From the NCBI GenBank assembly GCA_903953895.1, contig CAJBLH010000249.1:1-53200 (forward strand): DNA of 53,200 bases, in the 5' to 3' direction. Source of the stretch: an uncultured Desulfobacteraceae bacterium (GTDB lineage Bacteria > Desulfobacterota > Desulfobacteria > Desulfobacterales > Desulfatirhabdiaceae). Each line of letters opens with the position of its first letter. Position 1 is the first letter of the stretch. The notes beneath the pieces are model-generated. The model ran no database searches. It was not told the DNA's origin and worked only from the letters and a program-made list of their open reading frames with translations. Both the position numbers and the translations under genes were made by a program. Shown in pieces: positions 7,999 through 16,638 of the stretch.

Positions 7999-9588
7999 AT
8001 CACCACGAGACGTTTTCATTCCTATGGTCCGGTGGATAAGGATATCCACTTCAGTGTGCCGCGGGCGAAACTGGTGGAAAACTGCCTGCATCATATCATC
8101 GGTGAGCCGGGGAAGGGCGGCCATTATTTCACGATCTGGGCGCCCCGGCAGACCGGCAAGACATGGCTGATGCATCAGGTGAAAGAACGGGTCGAGCGAG
8201 ACTATCCGGATCAATTCATTGTGGGCACCATGTCGATGCAGGGGGTGTTTATGCAGCCGGAAGACCCTCTGAACGATTTTTTATGGCGGGCCCCCTTGTT
8301 GATGCAGGAATATCTGAATGTCGATATCGGTACGGTGGATACCTGGGAGAGATTCAAATGGCTTTTTTCGAAAAGGGCGGGGATATTTTCAAGACCGGTC
8401 ATTTTGTTTATCGATGAATTCGACAGTCTGCCGTCCCCTGTTGTCGATCGGCTTGTCACCCTGTTTCGGGATGTTTATTTGAATCGAAACAATTATCTGT
8501 TGAACGGTCTGGCGCTGATCGGCGTTAAGGCGGTCCTGGGGGTGGACAGTATGCGGGGATCGCCGTTCAACATTCAGCGGAGTCTGCATGTCACGAACTT
8601 TTCCCCGGAGGAGGTGGCGGATCTCTTCGGCCAGTATCAGGCGGAATCCGGCCAGACGGTGGAAAAGGAGGTGGTCGGGAAGGTGTTTGATGTCACCCAC
8701 GGTCAGCCCGGCCTGGTCGGCTGGTTCGGTGAGCTTCTGACCGAAAAATACAACCCCGGCATGGCGCTTCCGATGGGTCGGGAAGTCTGGGAGACGGTTT
8801 ATCGTCGGGCATTGTTCGTGGAATTGAACAATACGGTGCTGAACCTGCTGGCCAAAGCCCGTGGGCCGTACCGTGACCGGGTGATGGACCTGTTCGTCAC
8901 ATCGGACATTGCCTTCAACTTGCGGGTGGAATGGTGCCATTACCTGTATATGAACGGCATCATCGATTACACGACCCAAACAGATTCACAAGGCAGCAAC
9001 CGGGAAATCTGCCGGTTTTCCTCGCCGTTCATCCAACAATGCCTCTACGATGCGCTGACCGGTGATATCGTAGGGGATCGCCTGCCCATCCCGGCGCTGG
9101 AGATACTGGATAATTTGTCGGATGTATTCGAAGCCGGGTTGAATCTTCCGTCCCTGCTGTCCCGTTACAAGTCTTACCTGACCCGCATGAAAGCCAGGGG
9201 ACTGAACCCCTTCAAAGATCAGCCCCGGCGGGCGGATCTGCATTACACGGAAGCGGTCGGGCATTTCCATCTGTATGCCTGGCTGCAGTTCGCCGTCGGC
9301 AAGCGGTGTGTGGTCAGTCCGGAATTTCCGACCGGCAACGGCAAGGTGGACATTCACCTGAACTGTGACGGTAACCGGGGGATCGTCGAGGTGAAAAGCT
9401 TTGTCGGTGTTGCCGAGATTCCAAAATCGCAATGTCAGGCCGCAGCCTATGCCGGAAGTCTGGGGATGGAATCCGTGACGCTGGCCCTGTTTGTCCCCGC
9501 TGATGACGAGGCCGTTTTGGACATACTGACCACCCGGACGGAACACAGCGGGATCATGGTGAATGTGGTGGCGATTGGATGGACGTGA
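7999..9588 (+). CDS. AAA-like ATPase with C-terminal PD-(D/E)XK domain
   Basis: About 530 residues. Walker A is APRQTGKTW and Walker B is VILFIDEFDS. The C terminus has KVDIHLNCDGNRGIVEVKSF, a PD-(D/E)XK core (D, then E-x-K). Such ATPase-nuclease fusions are multicopy in Desulfobacterota, with unknown role. The start is odd: a strong AGGAGG sits at 7991-7996, but no ATG, GTG or TTG lies in frame after the FmdE stop. ATC at 7999 or ACG at 8005 (8 bases after the site) are the only candidates, so the original start may have mutated. Homologues are expected to begin close to the RRFHSYGPV motif. Confidence 0.75.
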   Translation: MTTRRFHSYGPVDKDIHFSVPRAKLVENCLHHIIGEPGKGGHYFTIWAPRQTGKTWLMHQVKERVERDYPDQFIVGTMSMQGVFMQPEDPLNDFLWRAPLLMQEYLNVDIGTVDTWERFKWLFSKRAGIFSRPVILFIDEFDSLPSPVVDRLVTLFRDVYLNRNNYLLNGLALIGVKAVLGVDSMRGSPFNIQRSLHVTNFSPEEVADLFGQYQAESGQTVEKEVVGKVFDVTHGQPGLVGWFGELLTEKYNPGMALPMGREVWETVYRRALFVELNNTVLNLLAKARGPYRDRVMDLFVTSDIAFNLRVEWCHYLYMNGIIDYTTQTDSQGSNREICRFSSPFIQQCLYDALTGDIVGDRLPIPALEILDNLSDVFEAGLNLPSLLSRYKSYLTRMKARGLNPFKDQPRRADLHYTEAVGHFHLYAWLQFAVGKRCVVSPEFPTGNGKVDIHLNCDGNRGIVEVKSFVGVAEIPKSQCQAAAYAGSLGMESVTLALFVPADDEAVLDILTTRTEHSGIMVNVVAIGWT

Positions 9589-9600
9589 TACGGCATTTGC

Positions 9601-9626
9601 CCCGGCAATGAATTGCCGGGCTATTT
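9601..9626 (+). terminator. intrinsic terminator of the ATPase gene
   Basis: An 8-bp perfect stem (CCCGGCAA / TTGCCGGG) with a TGAA loop, followed by CTATTTT, lies 12 bases after the ATPase stop. Confidence 0.65.
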
Positions 9627-9663
9627 TCGATCATCTCTACGAGATTCGATTGCGGGGACCTGG

Positions 9664-9780
9664 TTAAAAGTTGGACGCTGAACTCCTCATCCCGGGAATG
9701 TTCTCCGGAACCGAATACGCCAGCGGCGGCAGATCGCCTTCAATCTGGGCAAGCCGTGCGGCAATTTTGAGTACATCGAA
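9664..9780 (-). pseudogene. possible coding remnant, unrecognised
   Basis: The minus strand encodes 38 residues before a stop, including KIAARLAQIEGDLPPLAYSV and PENIPGM. The codon use and composition look like real protein, but no start codon or rest of a gene is present. It may be the tail of a lost gene. I do not recognise the family. Confidence 0.25.
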
Positions 9781-9873
9781 GGTCTAAATATTCATTTTGG
9801 TGAATATGGAATTTCTTATATCCCATGCCAAGAAGGATTTTGTGAAAAGTTATAAAGTTTATTGTGAATATAA

Positions 9874-10683
9874 TTAGTGGATTGATGATTGTCCTGAGTC
9901 TGAAGCCAAAAGTCGTTCCAGAATGGGTTTCAAATCGACAACACGATAAGCGATGTTCTGAAATCGATCAACCTTGAATCGGTCCGAGACAATGACAAAC
10001 GGCAGCTTGAAATCATCGGGATGATTGCTGCCGTGAACCGTTTCATGGCCGGCATGGTCACTGGTGATGATAATCAGATAATCGCCTTTTTGCAGGATGG
10101 TGTCGATCAGGGAGCGGAGCATTTCATCGATAAAAGACAGCTCCTCGAAATATTCCTGTGACATCCAGCCTTTTACCGGGCCGACGCTATCCAGTCCACT
10201 GACATGGAGAAATATGAAATGATTTCCCGGCTGTTGAATGGGTGAAAATGCCTTGTCAACCGCATTGTCTTTGGAAAACCGGTGATCCTTGACTGCCGGG
10301 TTCACAAGAAATCCAAGTTTTTCTTTGGAATAATAATAACCGGTCCAAAAACCGTAAGACCCGGCAAGGTCGAAAATGGTATTTTTTGCAATCGTCGGTT
10401 CACCGGGCTGCCAGTTGTTATCCGACTTTCCACTTTCAGCAGGACTGAGACCCGTAAACATTGCGGTATGGGAGACCAGGGTCAAAGGCGGATCTGTACT
10501 CATGCCGTTCCGTGTATAGGCGCCTTGGGTCATCTGGGCGTAAATGGCCGGCGTCGTTTTGGCGGAAAGCGCATCGGGATGCAGCGCATCGATTGACACA
10601 ATCAATACATTGCTCAAGGGCGCGGCAAATGCGGAAACTGTCCATAAAAAAACAAAAATGAATCCAACGATTGACTTATTCAT
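9874..10683 (-). CDS. exported alkaline-phosphatase-superfamily phosphodiesterase/nucleotide pyrophosphatase
   Basis: 269 residues from the ATG at 10683, preceded by GGTGG. An N-terminal signal peptide (SIVGFIFVFLWTVSAFA) places it in the periplasm. VLIVSIDALHPDAL holds the first metal-binding Asp. SHTAMFTGLSP carries the nucleophile Thr, and ITSDHAGHETVHG provides the Asp-His metal ligands typical of type I phosphodiesterase/NPP enzymes. It is short for the family and likely a monofunctional hydrolase of phosphodiester or phosphonate substrates. It is transcribed away from the second arsR gene across a shared ~200-base regulatory region. Confidence 0.8.
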   Translation of the reverse strand: MNKSIVGFIFVFLWTVSAFAAPLSNVLIVSIDALHPDALSAKTTPAIYAQMTQGAYTRNGMSTDPPLTLVSHTAMFTGLSPAESGKSDNNWQPGEPTIAKNTIFDLAGSYGFWTGYYYSKEKLGFLVNPAVKDHRFSKDNAVDKAFSPIQQPGNHFIFLHVSGLDSVGPVKGWMSQEYFEELSFIDEMLRSLIDTILQKGDYLIIITSDHAGHETVHGSNHPDDFKLPFVIVSDRFKVDRFQNIAYRVVDLKPILERLLASDSGQSSIH

Positions 10684-10798
10684 ATAACCACCATGGTATG
10701 TCATTACAGTCAGGCGCTTCAGCCACAACTTTTCAGAAATACAATCATTTTCTCAGGGTTTTCTTCCACTATCAATGAAAATAACCGATTTTCTTTCA

Positions 10799-10836
10799 TG
10801 TCAAGTGTATTTCCTGTGGCCGAAATACACTTGACA
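10799..10836. promoter_or_regulatory. 15-bp inverted repeat between the phosphodiesterase and arsR genes
   Basis: Perfect 15-bp arms (TGTCAAGTGTATTTC at 10799-10813 and its complement at 10822-10836) flank an 8-base spacer. The right arm ends in TTGACA (10831-10836), which can serve as the -35 element of the arsR transcript. No T run follows on either side, so an operator for a dimeric regulator of one or both divergent genes is more likely than a terminator. Confidence 0.55.
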
Positions 10837-10850
10837 GCAATTTTCATAAC

Positions 10851-10870
10851 AGTTAGTGAATTGTCTAACT
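10851..10870. promoter_or_regulatory. probable ArsR operator
   Basis: A dyad AGTTAG-N8-CTAACT lies just downstream of TTGACA and over the expected -10 position, 18 bases before the TTG start of arsR. A degenerate copy remains in the remnant at 5693-5713. Binding by the downstream ArsR is inferred from position. Confidence 0.5.
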
Positions 10871-10888
10871 GAACAACGGAGGTTTCCA

Positions 10889-11161
10889 TTGAAGAATACA
10901 CTCGCTTTGTTTAAGTCCCTATCCGATCAAAATCGCCTTCGGGTGGTAGCCGCTCTGCTTTCCTTTTCAGAACTCTGCGCCTGTCAGATCAAAGAACTGT
11001 TACAAATTACCGGTGCAACTGTATCCCGCCACATGGCGTTGCTGATTCAGGCCGGGCTGGTCGATAGCCGAAAAGATGGCAAATGGGTGTATTACCGGCT
11101 TCGAAATGGTCAGCCGGAAGTCAATGCCTTGCTTCAGTGGGTGGAACAAGACGAAAATTGA
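10889..11161 (+). CDS. arsR: ArsR/SmtB family regulator of the molybdoenzyme operon
   Basis: 90 residues. The TTG at 10889 is chosen because GGAGG stands 6 bases before it and the protein then starts exactly at the first family helix (LFKSLSDQNRLRVVAALL). C30 and C32 in ELCACQI form the metalloid-sensing pair of ArsR-type repressors. The recognition helix is GATVSRHMALLIQAGLV. It is followed after 39 bases by the TtrB-like subunit on the same strand, so it likely controls the respiratory operon as well as itself. An As/Sb or reactive-sulfur inducer would fit the context. Confidence 0.87.
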   Translation: MKNTLALFKSLSDQNRLRVVAALLSFSELCACQIKELLQITGATVSRHMALLIQAGLVDSRKDGKWVYYRLRNGQPEVNALLQWVEQDEN

Positions 11162-11200
11162 TTTTCATTTATCATTCACTTCAAAAGAAAGGAGTATGGT

Positions 11201-11953
11201 ATGGCAAGAATCTTACCTGGTGAAGATCTGCTGATCCGAATGCAACGGGATCTGAAGCGCTCCCTGGCGGCAGACATGTCTTCCATCAAATGGTCCATGA
11301 TCATCGACCAGGCAAAATGTGCGGGCTGCCATGCCTGCACCATCGGCTGTGTTTCGGAAAACAAACTGCCGCCCGGGGTTGTTTATCGTCCGGTGATCGA
11401 GGAGGAAGTCGGTACTTACCCGAATGTCCGGCGCAGGTTTCTGCCCCGGCCCTGCATGCATTGTCAGAACCCGCCCTGCACCAAAGTCTGTCCGGTGCAG
11501 GCCACCTATCAGAATCAGCAGGGGGTGGTCGTGGTCGATTACACCCGGTGCATCGGATGCCGCTACTGTCTGGTGGCCTGTCCCTATTCGGCCCGCACAT
11601 CGGATTTCGGCGAATGGTACACCACCGATACCCCGGATGCCGAAGGCAAAATGGTCGGTCGTGCCAAAGCTTCGGAGAGTTACGAAGCGATTCCTGCAAC
11701 CGAATACGGCAAACAGTGGCCTAAACGCGGGCATGGTTCACCGGTCGGAAACGCCCGCAAATGCCATTTCTGTCTCCACCGTGTGGCGGTCGGCATGCTG
11801 CCGGCCTGTGTCACCACGTGCGTGGGAAGGGCCACTTTTTTTGGCAACCGCAACGACAGCCAGTCGCTGATATCCGAACTGCTGGGGTCTCCCCGGGTTC
11901 ACCGGCTGAAAGAAGAGCTTGGCACCAAACCGTCCGTCTATTATTTGCAATAA
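11201..11953 (+). CDS. TtrB/ArrB-like four-cluster 4Fe-4S electron-transfer subunit
   Basis: 250 residues with four cysteine clusters: [35 protein letters not shown] and CHFC...CVTTC. This is the DMSO-reductase-family FeS subunit that wires the Mo subunit to a membrane anchor. A 34-residue N-terminal extension without a signal peptide precedes the first cluster, so export would be by hitchhiking with the Tat-borne catalytic subunit. AAAGGAG precedes the ATG. It is the first of three genes in the order B-C-A, the order known for ttrBCA and srdBCA. Confidence 0.88.
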   Translation: MARILPGEDLLIRMQRDLKRSLAADMSSIKWSMIIDQAKCAGCHACTIGCVSENKLPPGVVYRPVIEEEVGTYPNVRRRFLPRPCMHCQNPPCTKVCPVQATYQNQQGVVVVDYTRCIGCRYCLVACPYSARTSDFGEWYTTDTPDAEGKMVGRAKASESYEAIPATEYGKQWPKRGHGSPVGNARKCHFCLHRVAVGMLPACVTTCVGRATFFGNRNDSQSLISELLGSPRVHRLKEELGTKPSVYYLQ

Positions 11954-11966
11954 GGGAGGGCAGATC

Positions 11967-13193
11967 ATGAAATCAAAATATTTCAATATCCTGGCTGTTA
12001 TTGCCGTGTTGGGACTGATCATCGGATGCTTCGGCATGGCGGATCGGCTCATGTACGGCCATCTCCATGCCGGCTATGGGTCTTATGTGCCCTGGGGGCT
12101 GTGGGTCGTGTTTTATCTCTTTTTTGTGGGGCTGACCGCCGGCGCATTCCTGATCACCATCATGACCTATGTTTTCGGCGTTACCCGGCTGAAAAATGTC
12201 GGAACGCTTTCTGCATTCACGGTTCTGGTGGCCCTGATGTGCGAGCTGATTTTCGTCTCTCTGGATCTGGGGCATTTTGGGCGGATCTATCGGTTTCTCA
12301 TCACGCCTAATTTTTCCTCCCTGATGACCTGGTTTGTCATTTTCACCAATCTGATGCTGATTATCTATCTCTTGGAGTGCTTTTTCCTGATCCGTGAAAA
12401 ACTGGTGCTGTGGTCCACAGAAAACCGCAGCGGCAAAGCCTTTTACCGGCTGCTTGCCCTGGGAAAAACCGAATATACCGCCTCAGACCGGGAGAGCGAC
12501 AATCGCATCGTAAGACTGCTTTCCATCATCAGCCTGCCTGCCGGCCTATTGTTTTACGGCACCAACGGCGCTTTTTTCGCGATTCTGCAAAACCGCCCGA
12601 TCTGGAACAGCGCCATGACCCCGTTGCTGTTCATTCTGGCCGCCCTGCTGTCGGGTGGTGCGCTGATCACTTTTCTGATCGCTGTATTCCATTCCGATGA
12701 CGAAATCACCCGTATTCTGGGACGTGCGGTTTTCTTCATTCTGGTCGTTTTTCTGCTGATGGAATTCATTCAGTTCTTCGTGGGATATAAAACCGGGATG
12801 ACGTCGATCCTGACCAGTCTGGATCTGATCGTCACCGGCCCTTACGCCTGGACTTTCTGGCTGGTTCATCTGCTTATCGGAAGCCTGATTCCACTGATTC
12901 TGTTCATTACCGGCATCAACAATCCCAAAGCCATTGCCTGGGCCTGCCTGCTGATCGTTGTCACTTTCGTATCGGTGCGGTTCAATTTTCTGATTCCGGA
13001 TCTGGCGGTGTATAAACTCGAGGGCCTTGAGCAGACATTTTCCCATCCGCGGCTGCGGACACATTATACCCCGAGTGTCAACGAGTGGCTGGTCAGTGTG
13101 TGGATCGTTTCTCTGGGAGTACTGGTGTTCATTTCCGGCATTCGCTGGCTGCCCATTTTATCATCGGAAAAAGGAGGTGTGAATCATGTTTGA
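11967..13193 (+). CDS. NrfD/PsrC/TtrC-like quinol-oxidising membrane anchor
   Basis: 408 residues from the ATG at 11967, preceded by GGGAGG. About ten hydrophobic segments begin with KYFNILAVIAVLGLIIGCFG, and SYVPWGLWVVFYLFFVGLTAGAF-type sequence marks the NrfD family. Such subunits exchange electrons between the quinone pool and the FeS subunit. It overlaps the catalytic subunit gene by 8 bases. The lack of haem-ligand patterns is normal for NrfD. Confidence 0.87.
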   Translation: MKSKYFNILAVIAVLGLIIGCFGMADRLMYGHLHAGYGSYVPWGLWVVFYLFFVGLTAGAFLITIMTYVFGVTRLKNVGTLSAFTVLVALMCELIFVSLDLGHFGRIYRFLITPNFSSLMTWFVIFTNLMLIIYLLECFFLIREKLVLWSTENRSGKAFYRLLALGKTEYTASDRESDNRIVRLLSIISLPAGLLFYGTNGAFFAILQNRPIWNSAMTPLLFILAALLSGGALITFLIAVFHSDDEITRILGRAVFFILVVFLLMEFIQFFVGYKTGMTSILTSLDLIVTGPYAWTFWLVHLLIGSLIPLILFITGINNPKAIAWACLLIVVTFVSVRFNFLIPDLAVYKLEGLEQTFSHPRLRTHYTPSVNEWLVSVWIVSLGVLVFISGIRWLPILSSEKGGVNHV

Positions 13194-16100
13194 TGATACC
13201 CCAGGGGATGCCCTGACAACGGTTTGTGAAAAAAATGTTTCGCGGCGGGAATTCATCAAATGCTCGGCCCTGCTGGGCGGTTCGCTGGCCGCCGCCTCAT
13301 ACCTGATTCCGCTGATGGACGGTGGAGAAAGAGGCATGGCGTTTGCCGACGATCTCATGGGGAACGCCTACACCCATCATCTGCCGGAAAATCAGATTTT
13401 TTCCGCCTGCCAGCAGTGCAACACCCAATGTGGCATCAAGGTGAAAATCCAGGATGGCGTGGTCAAAAAAATCGACGGGAATCCGTTCAGCCCGTGGTGT
13501 ATGACACCCCAGATCCCTTATACCACCCCCATGACCGAAGCGGCAACCATCGACGGGTCGCTTTGCCCCAAGGGTCAGGCAGGTATTCAAGCGCTGTATG
13601 ATCCGTATCGGCTGGTAAAGGTGTTGAAGCGCGCCGGAAAACGCGGAGAGAACAAATGGCAGATCGTTTCCTTCGATCAGGCCGTCACGGAAATCACGGC
13701 CGGCGGCAATCTGTTTGGAGAAGGCCCGGTTGAAGGTTTCAAGGATATCTGCACCCTGAAAGACCCGGGGGTTGCCAAGGCGCTGAGTGAAGATGCCGCA
13801 GCGGTCGCGGCCAAAAAGATGACGCTGGAGGATTTCAAAACCAAACATGCCGCGAATCTGGCCTATCTGATCGATCCGGATCATCCGGATATGGGCCCGA
13901 AGAACAATCAGCTCTGTTTCATGTGGGGCCGCCTGAAAGATGGCCGGGGCGATATCCTGAAGGATTTTTTCGGAAAAGCGCTGGGCACCGTCAATACCCA
14001 CGGCCATACCACCGTCTGTCAGGGGTCTTTGTATTTCACCGGAAAAGCCATGAGCGACCAGTTCATCGAAGGCAAATGGGACGGCGGCGACAAATTCTAC
14101 TGGCAGGCAGACACCGGCAATGCGGAATTCGTGATCTTTGTGGGATCAAACCCCTATGAAGCCAACTATGGCCCGCCGCTTCGCATTCAGAAAATCACCG
14201 AAGGGGTGGTGGACGGGCGGATGAAAATTGTCGTCGTAGATCCAAGGTGTTCCAAAACCGCCTCACGTGCCTGGAAATGGCTTCCGGTCGATCCCATCAA
14301 CGGGGTTACCGGTGTGGCCATGGGCATGATTCAATGGATACTGGAAAATAAACGATTCGATGCCCGGTATCTGCAAAACGCCAACAAAGGGGCAGCCAAA
14401 GCTGATGGCGAGCCCACCTGGAGCCAGGCGGCCTGGCTGGTTAAAATCGGAGAAAACGGCAAACCCGGTAAATATCTGAGGGGATCGGATCTGGGTGCCG
14501 AAATTGAAAAAAGGCCCAGAGCAAAGGCCGAAGACGGCGAATGGGAGTTTGACGCCTTCGTAACGTTGTCCAACAGCCAGCCCGTCCTGTTCGATCCCAA
14601 CAGCGAAACCGTTCCGGCTGAAGGAGAACTATTGGTCGATACCGAAATCAACGGTATCCGTGTCAAAAGTGTCCTTCAGATCATCCGGGAGACAGCCAAC
14701 GCCAGACCGCTCAAAGAATGGGCGGCTCTGGCCGGCATCGACCCCGACGACATCGTCGATATCGCCAAGGAATTCACCAGCCACGGCAAAAAGGCAGTGG
14801 CGGATATTCATCGCGGCGTCTCCCAGCAGACATCCGGTTTTTACAATGTGCTGTCCTGGTACACGCTCAATGCCCTGATCGGAAACACGGGATGGCAGGG
14901 TGGACTCAGCAAATCCACCACGTATGACCGGATGGGCAGCCGCCCGGGCAAGCCGTATGATCTGGGGAAAATCTGGAAAAAAGCCATCAAGGGCTGGGGG
15001 GTCAGCACCATCCGCCATGGGGTAGCTTACGACAAGACCACCCTGTTTGACGGCTATCCGTCCAAACGCACCTGGTATCCGTTCTGCAGCGACATCTATC
15101 AGGAAATCATCCCCAGCATCGGGGATCAGTACCCGTACCCGATCAAAGCTCTGTTCCTGTACATGGGCGCACCAGTCTATTCGCTTCCGGCCGGGCATAA
15201 ACTGATCGAAATTCTCTCCGATACGAAAAAACTGCCGCTGTTCATCGTCTCGGATATCGTCATCGGCGAAACCAGCATGTACGCCGATTATATTTTCCCG
15301 GACACCACGTATCTGGAAAGATGGGAGTTTGCCGGGTCTCATCCTTCCGTTGCCCCCAAGGTTTTTCCGATCCGCCAGCCGGTTGTGGCGCCGTTGACGG
15401 AAACTGTCCGGGTGTTCGGAGAAGATGTCCCCCTGAATGTCGAGGCTTTTGTTCTGGGGGTTGCCGAGAAACTGAATCTGCCCGGTTATGGAAAAGATGT
15501 CTTTGGTCCGGGCCAGAACATGACCCGTGAAGAAGATATGTACCTGCGCATGGTGGCCAATGTGGCATTCGGCGACAAGGAAGATGGCTCGGACAAGGTC
15601 AAGGCGGCTAGCGAGGAAGAACAGCAGATTTTTGACAAATCCCGCAAGCATCTGCCCAAAACCGTTTATGACCTGGAACGGTGGAAAAAAATCATCGGGC
15701 CGGAACTTTGGCCGCATGCCGTTACAGTACTTCTCCGTGGCGGCCGGTTTCAGGCATACAAAGACGCGTATAAAAATGATCAGTTGGCCAACCAGTACAA
15801 TAAGCTGATCGGTATTTACATGGAAAAGTTCGTTACTACCAAACATTCCATGACAGGAAAGTCTTATCTACCGCATGCCGACTATGTAGCCTGTCCAGCC
15901 GACTGCACCGGAAAGCTCATCGACGACAAAAGTCAGGGGTATGATATGACGATGATCACCTATAAAACCATCACTCAGACCAAAAGCCGGACATCCGGTG
16001 ACTACTGGCTCTCTGCAGTCTATCCGGAAAATTTCGTGGAAATTTCCAGTCATGATGCCCGAAGGCTCGATCTTCACAGCGGCGATCGGGTGAAAGTGGT

Positions 16101-16416
16101 TTCTGCGTCCAATCCGGATGGCGTCTGGGAGCTGGGCTTCGGAAGCCTGATTCCCATGATCGGTAAAGTCAAGGTCATTGAAGGTATTCGTCCGGGGGTC
16201 ATGGCGTTTTCTCTGGGTCATGGCCACTGGGGATATGGCGCCAGGCCGGTTGTCATTGACGGCGTCACGATTCCCGGAGATGCCCGAAGAGGTGCTGGAT
16301 TTCATGCCAATGCCGCCATGCGGGTTGACCCGGTTCTGAAAAACACCACGTTATGCGATACGGTCGGCGGCAGTGCGGTGTTTTACAACAGCCAGGTCAA
16401 ACTGATGAAGGTGTAA
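13186..16416 (+). CDS. Tat-exported TtrA/ArrA/SrdA-type molybdopterin oxidoreductase
   Basis: 1076 residues, close to the length of tetrathionate reductase TtrA and longer than most ArrA or PhsA. The Tat signal is SRREFIK at 19-25 with a following hydrophobic stretch, so it works in the periplasm. C75, C78, C82 and C127 bind the 4Fe-4S cluster; the 44-residue gap before the last Cys (in SLCPKGQAG) is characteristic of the Ttr/Arr clade. C278 in HTTVCQGSLYF is the likely Mo ligand. It probably reduces or oxidises a sulfur or metalloid oxyanion; tetrathionate, arsenate and selenate are candidates. A fragment matching residues 822-836 survives near 5.76 kb. Confidence 0.85.
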   Translation: MFDDTPGDALTTVCEKNVSRREFIKCSALLGGSLAAASYLIPLMDGGERGMAFADDLMGNAYTHHLPENQIFSACQQCNTQCGIKVKIQDGVVKKIDGNPFSPWCMTPQIPYTTPMTEAATIDGSLCPKGQAGIQALYDPYRLVKVLKRAGKRGENKWQIVSFDQAVTEITAGGNLFGEGPVEGFKDICTLKDPGVAKALSEDAAAVAAKKMTLEDFKTKHAANLAYLIDPDHPDMGPKNNQLCFMWGRLKDGRGDILKDFFGKALGTVNTHGHTTVCQGSLYFTGKAMSDQFIEGKWDGGDKFYWQADTGNAEFVIFVGSNPYEANYGPPLRIQKITEGVVDGRMKIVVVDPRCSKTASRAWKWLPVDPINGVTGVAMGMIQWILENKRFDARYLQNANKGAAKADGEPTWSQAAWLVKIGENGKPGKYLRGSDLGAEIEKRPRAKAEDGEWEFDAFVTLSNSQPVLFDPNSETVPAEGELLVDTEINGIRVKSVLQIIRETANARPLKEWAALAGIDPDDIVDIAKEFTSHGKKAVADIHRGVSQQTSGFYNVLSWYTLNALIGNTGWQGGLSKSTTYDRMGSRPGKPYDLGKIWKKAIKGWGVSTIRHGVAYDKTTLFDGYPSKRTWYPFCSDIYQEIIPSIGDQYPYPIKALFLYMGAPVYSLPAGHKLIEILSDTKKLPLFIVSDIVIGETSMYADYIFPDTTYLERWEFAGSHPSVAPKVFPIRQPVVAPLTETVRVFGEDVPLNVEAFVLGVAEKLNLPGYGKDVFGPGQNMTREEDMYLRMVANVAFGDKEDGSDKVKAASEEEQQIFDKSRKHLPKTVYDLERWKKIIGPELWPHAVTVLLRGGRFQAYKDAYKNDQLANQYNKLIGIYMEKFVTTKHSMTGKSYLPHADYVACPADCTGKLIDDKSQGYDMTMITYKTITQTKSRTSGDYWLSAVYPENFVEISSHDARRLDLHSGDRVKVVSASNPDGVWELGFGSLIPMIGKVKVIEGIRPGVMAFSLGHGHWGYGARPVVIDGVTIPGDARRGAGFHANAAMRVDPVLKNTTLCDTVGGSAVFYNSQVKLMKV

Positions 16417-16501
16417 GGCAACTCGCATGAAATAATCGTCTAGATCGTTGTGTTTTACCATGAAGCTAACCTTGATAATCGTTTTGCTTACATCGCTATA
16501 C

Positions 16502-16542
16502 CCCCCCGACCCTCCCCGGCTCGGGGAGGTCGGGAGGGGGGG
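16502..16542. repeat. long C/G-rich palindrome
   Basis: Imperfect arms rich in C then G, with a core CCTCCCCG / CGGGGAGG around a GCT loop, lie in the gap between the catalytic subunit and the flavoprotein gene. No T run follows. It could attenuate transcription between the two halves of the module. Confidence 0.6.
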
Positions 16543-16638
16543 CTGGCGAAACGATGATCATGGGGTTTTATTGCGTTATGGCAGGTTATATGTATTGTTT
16601 GGAATATTGGCGGATAAACTCTATGGGAGAACCACGAG

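Noticed and set aside
10799-10836. Intrinsic terminator
   Set aside because: The stem is followed by neither a T run on the plus strand nor on the minus strand, and no gene ends nearby; a regulatory site is more likely.
14629-15846. 405-codon open frame on the minus strand
   Set aside because: It is antisense to the TtrA-like gene and contains no motif; long antisense frames are expected at this base composition.
13186-16416. Formate dehydrogenase or nitrate reductase identity
   Set aside because: No selenocysteine or Asp-type Mo ligand context was seen, and the length, the 44-residue gap in the cluster motif and the B-C-A order favour the Ttr/Arr clade.
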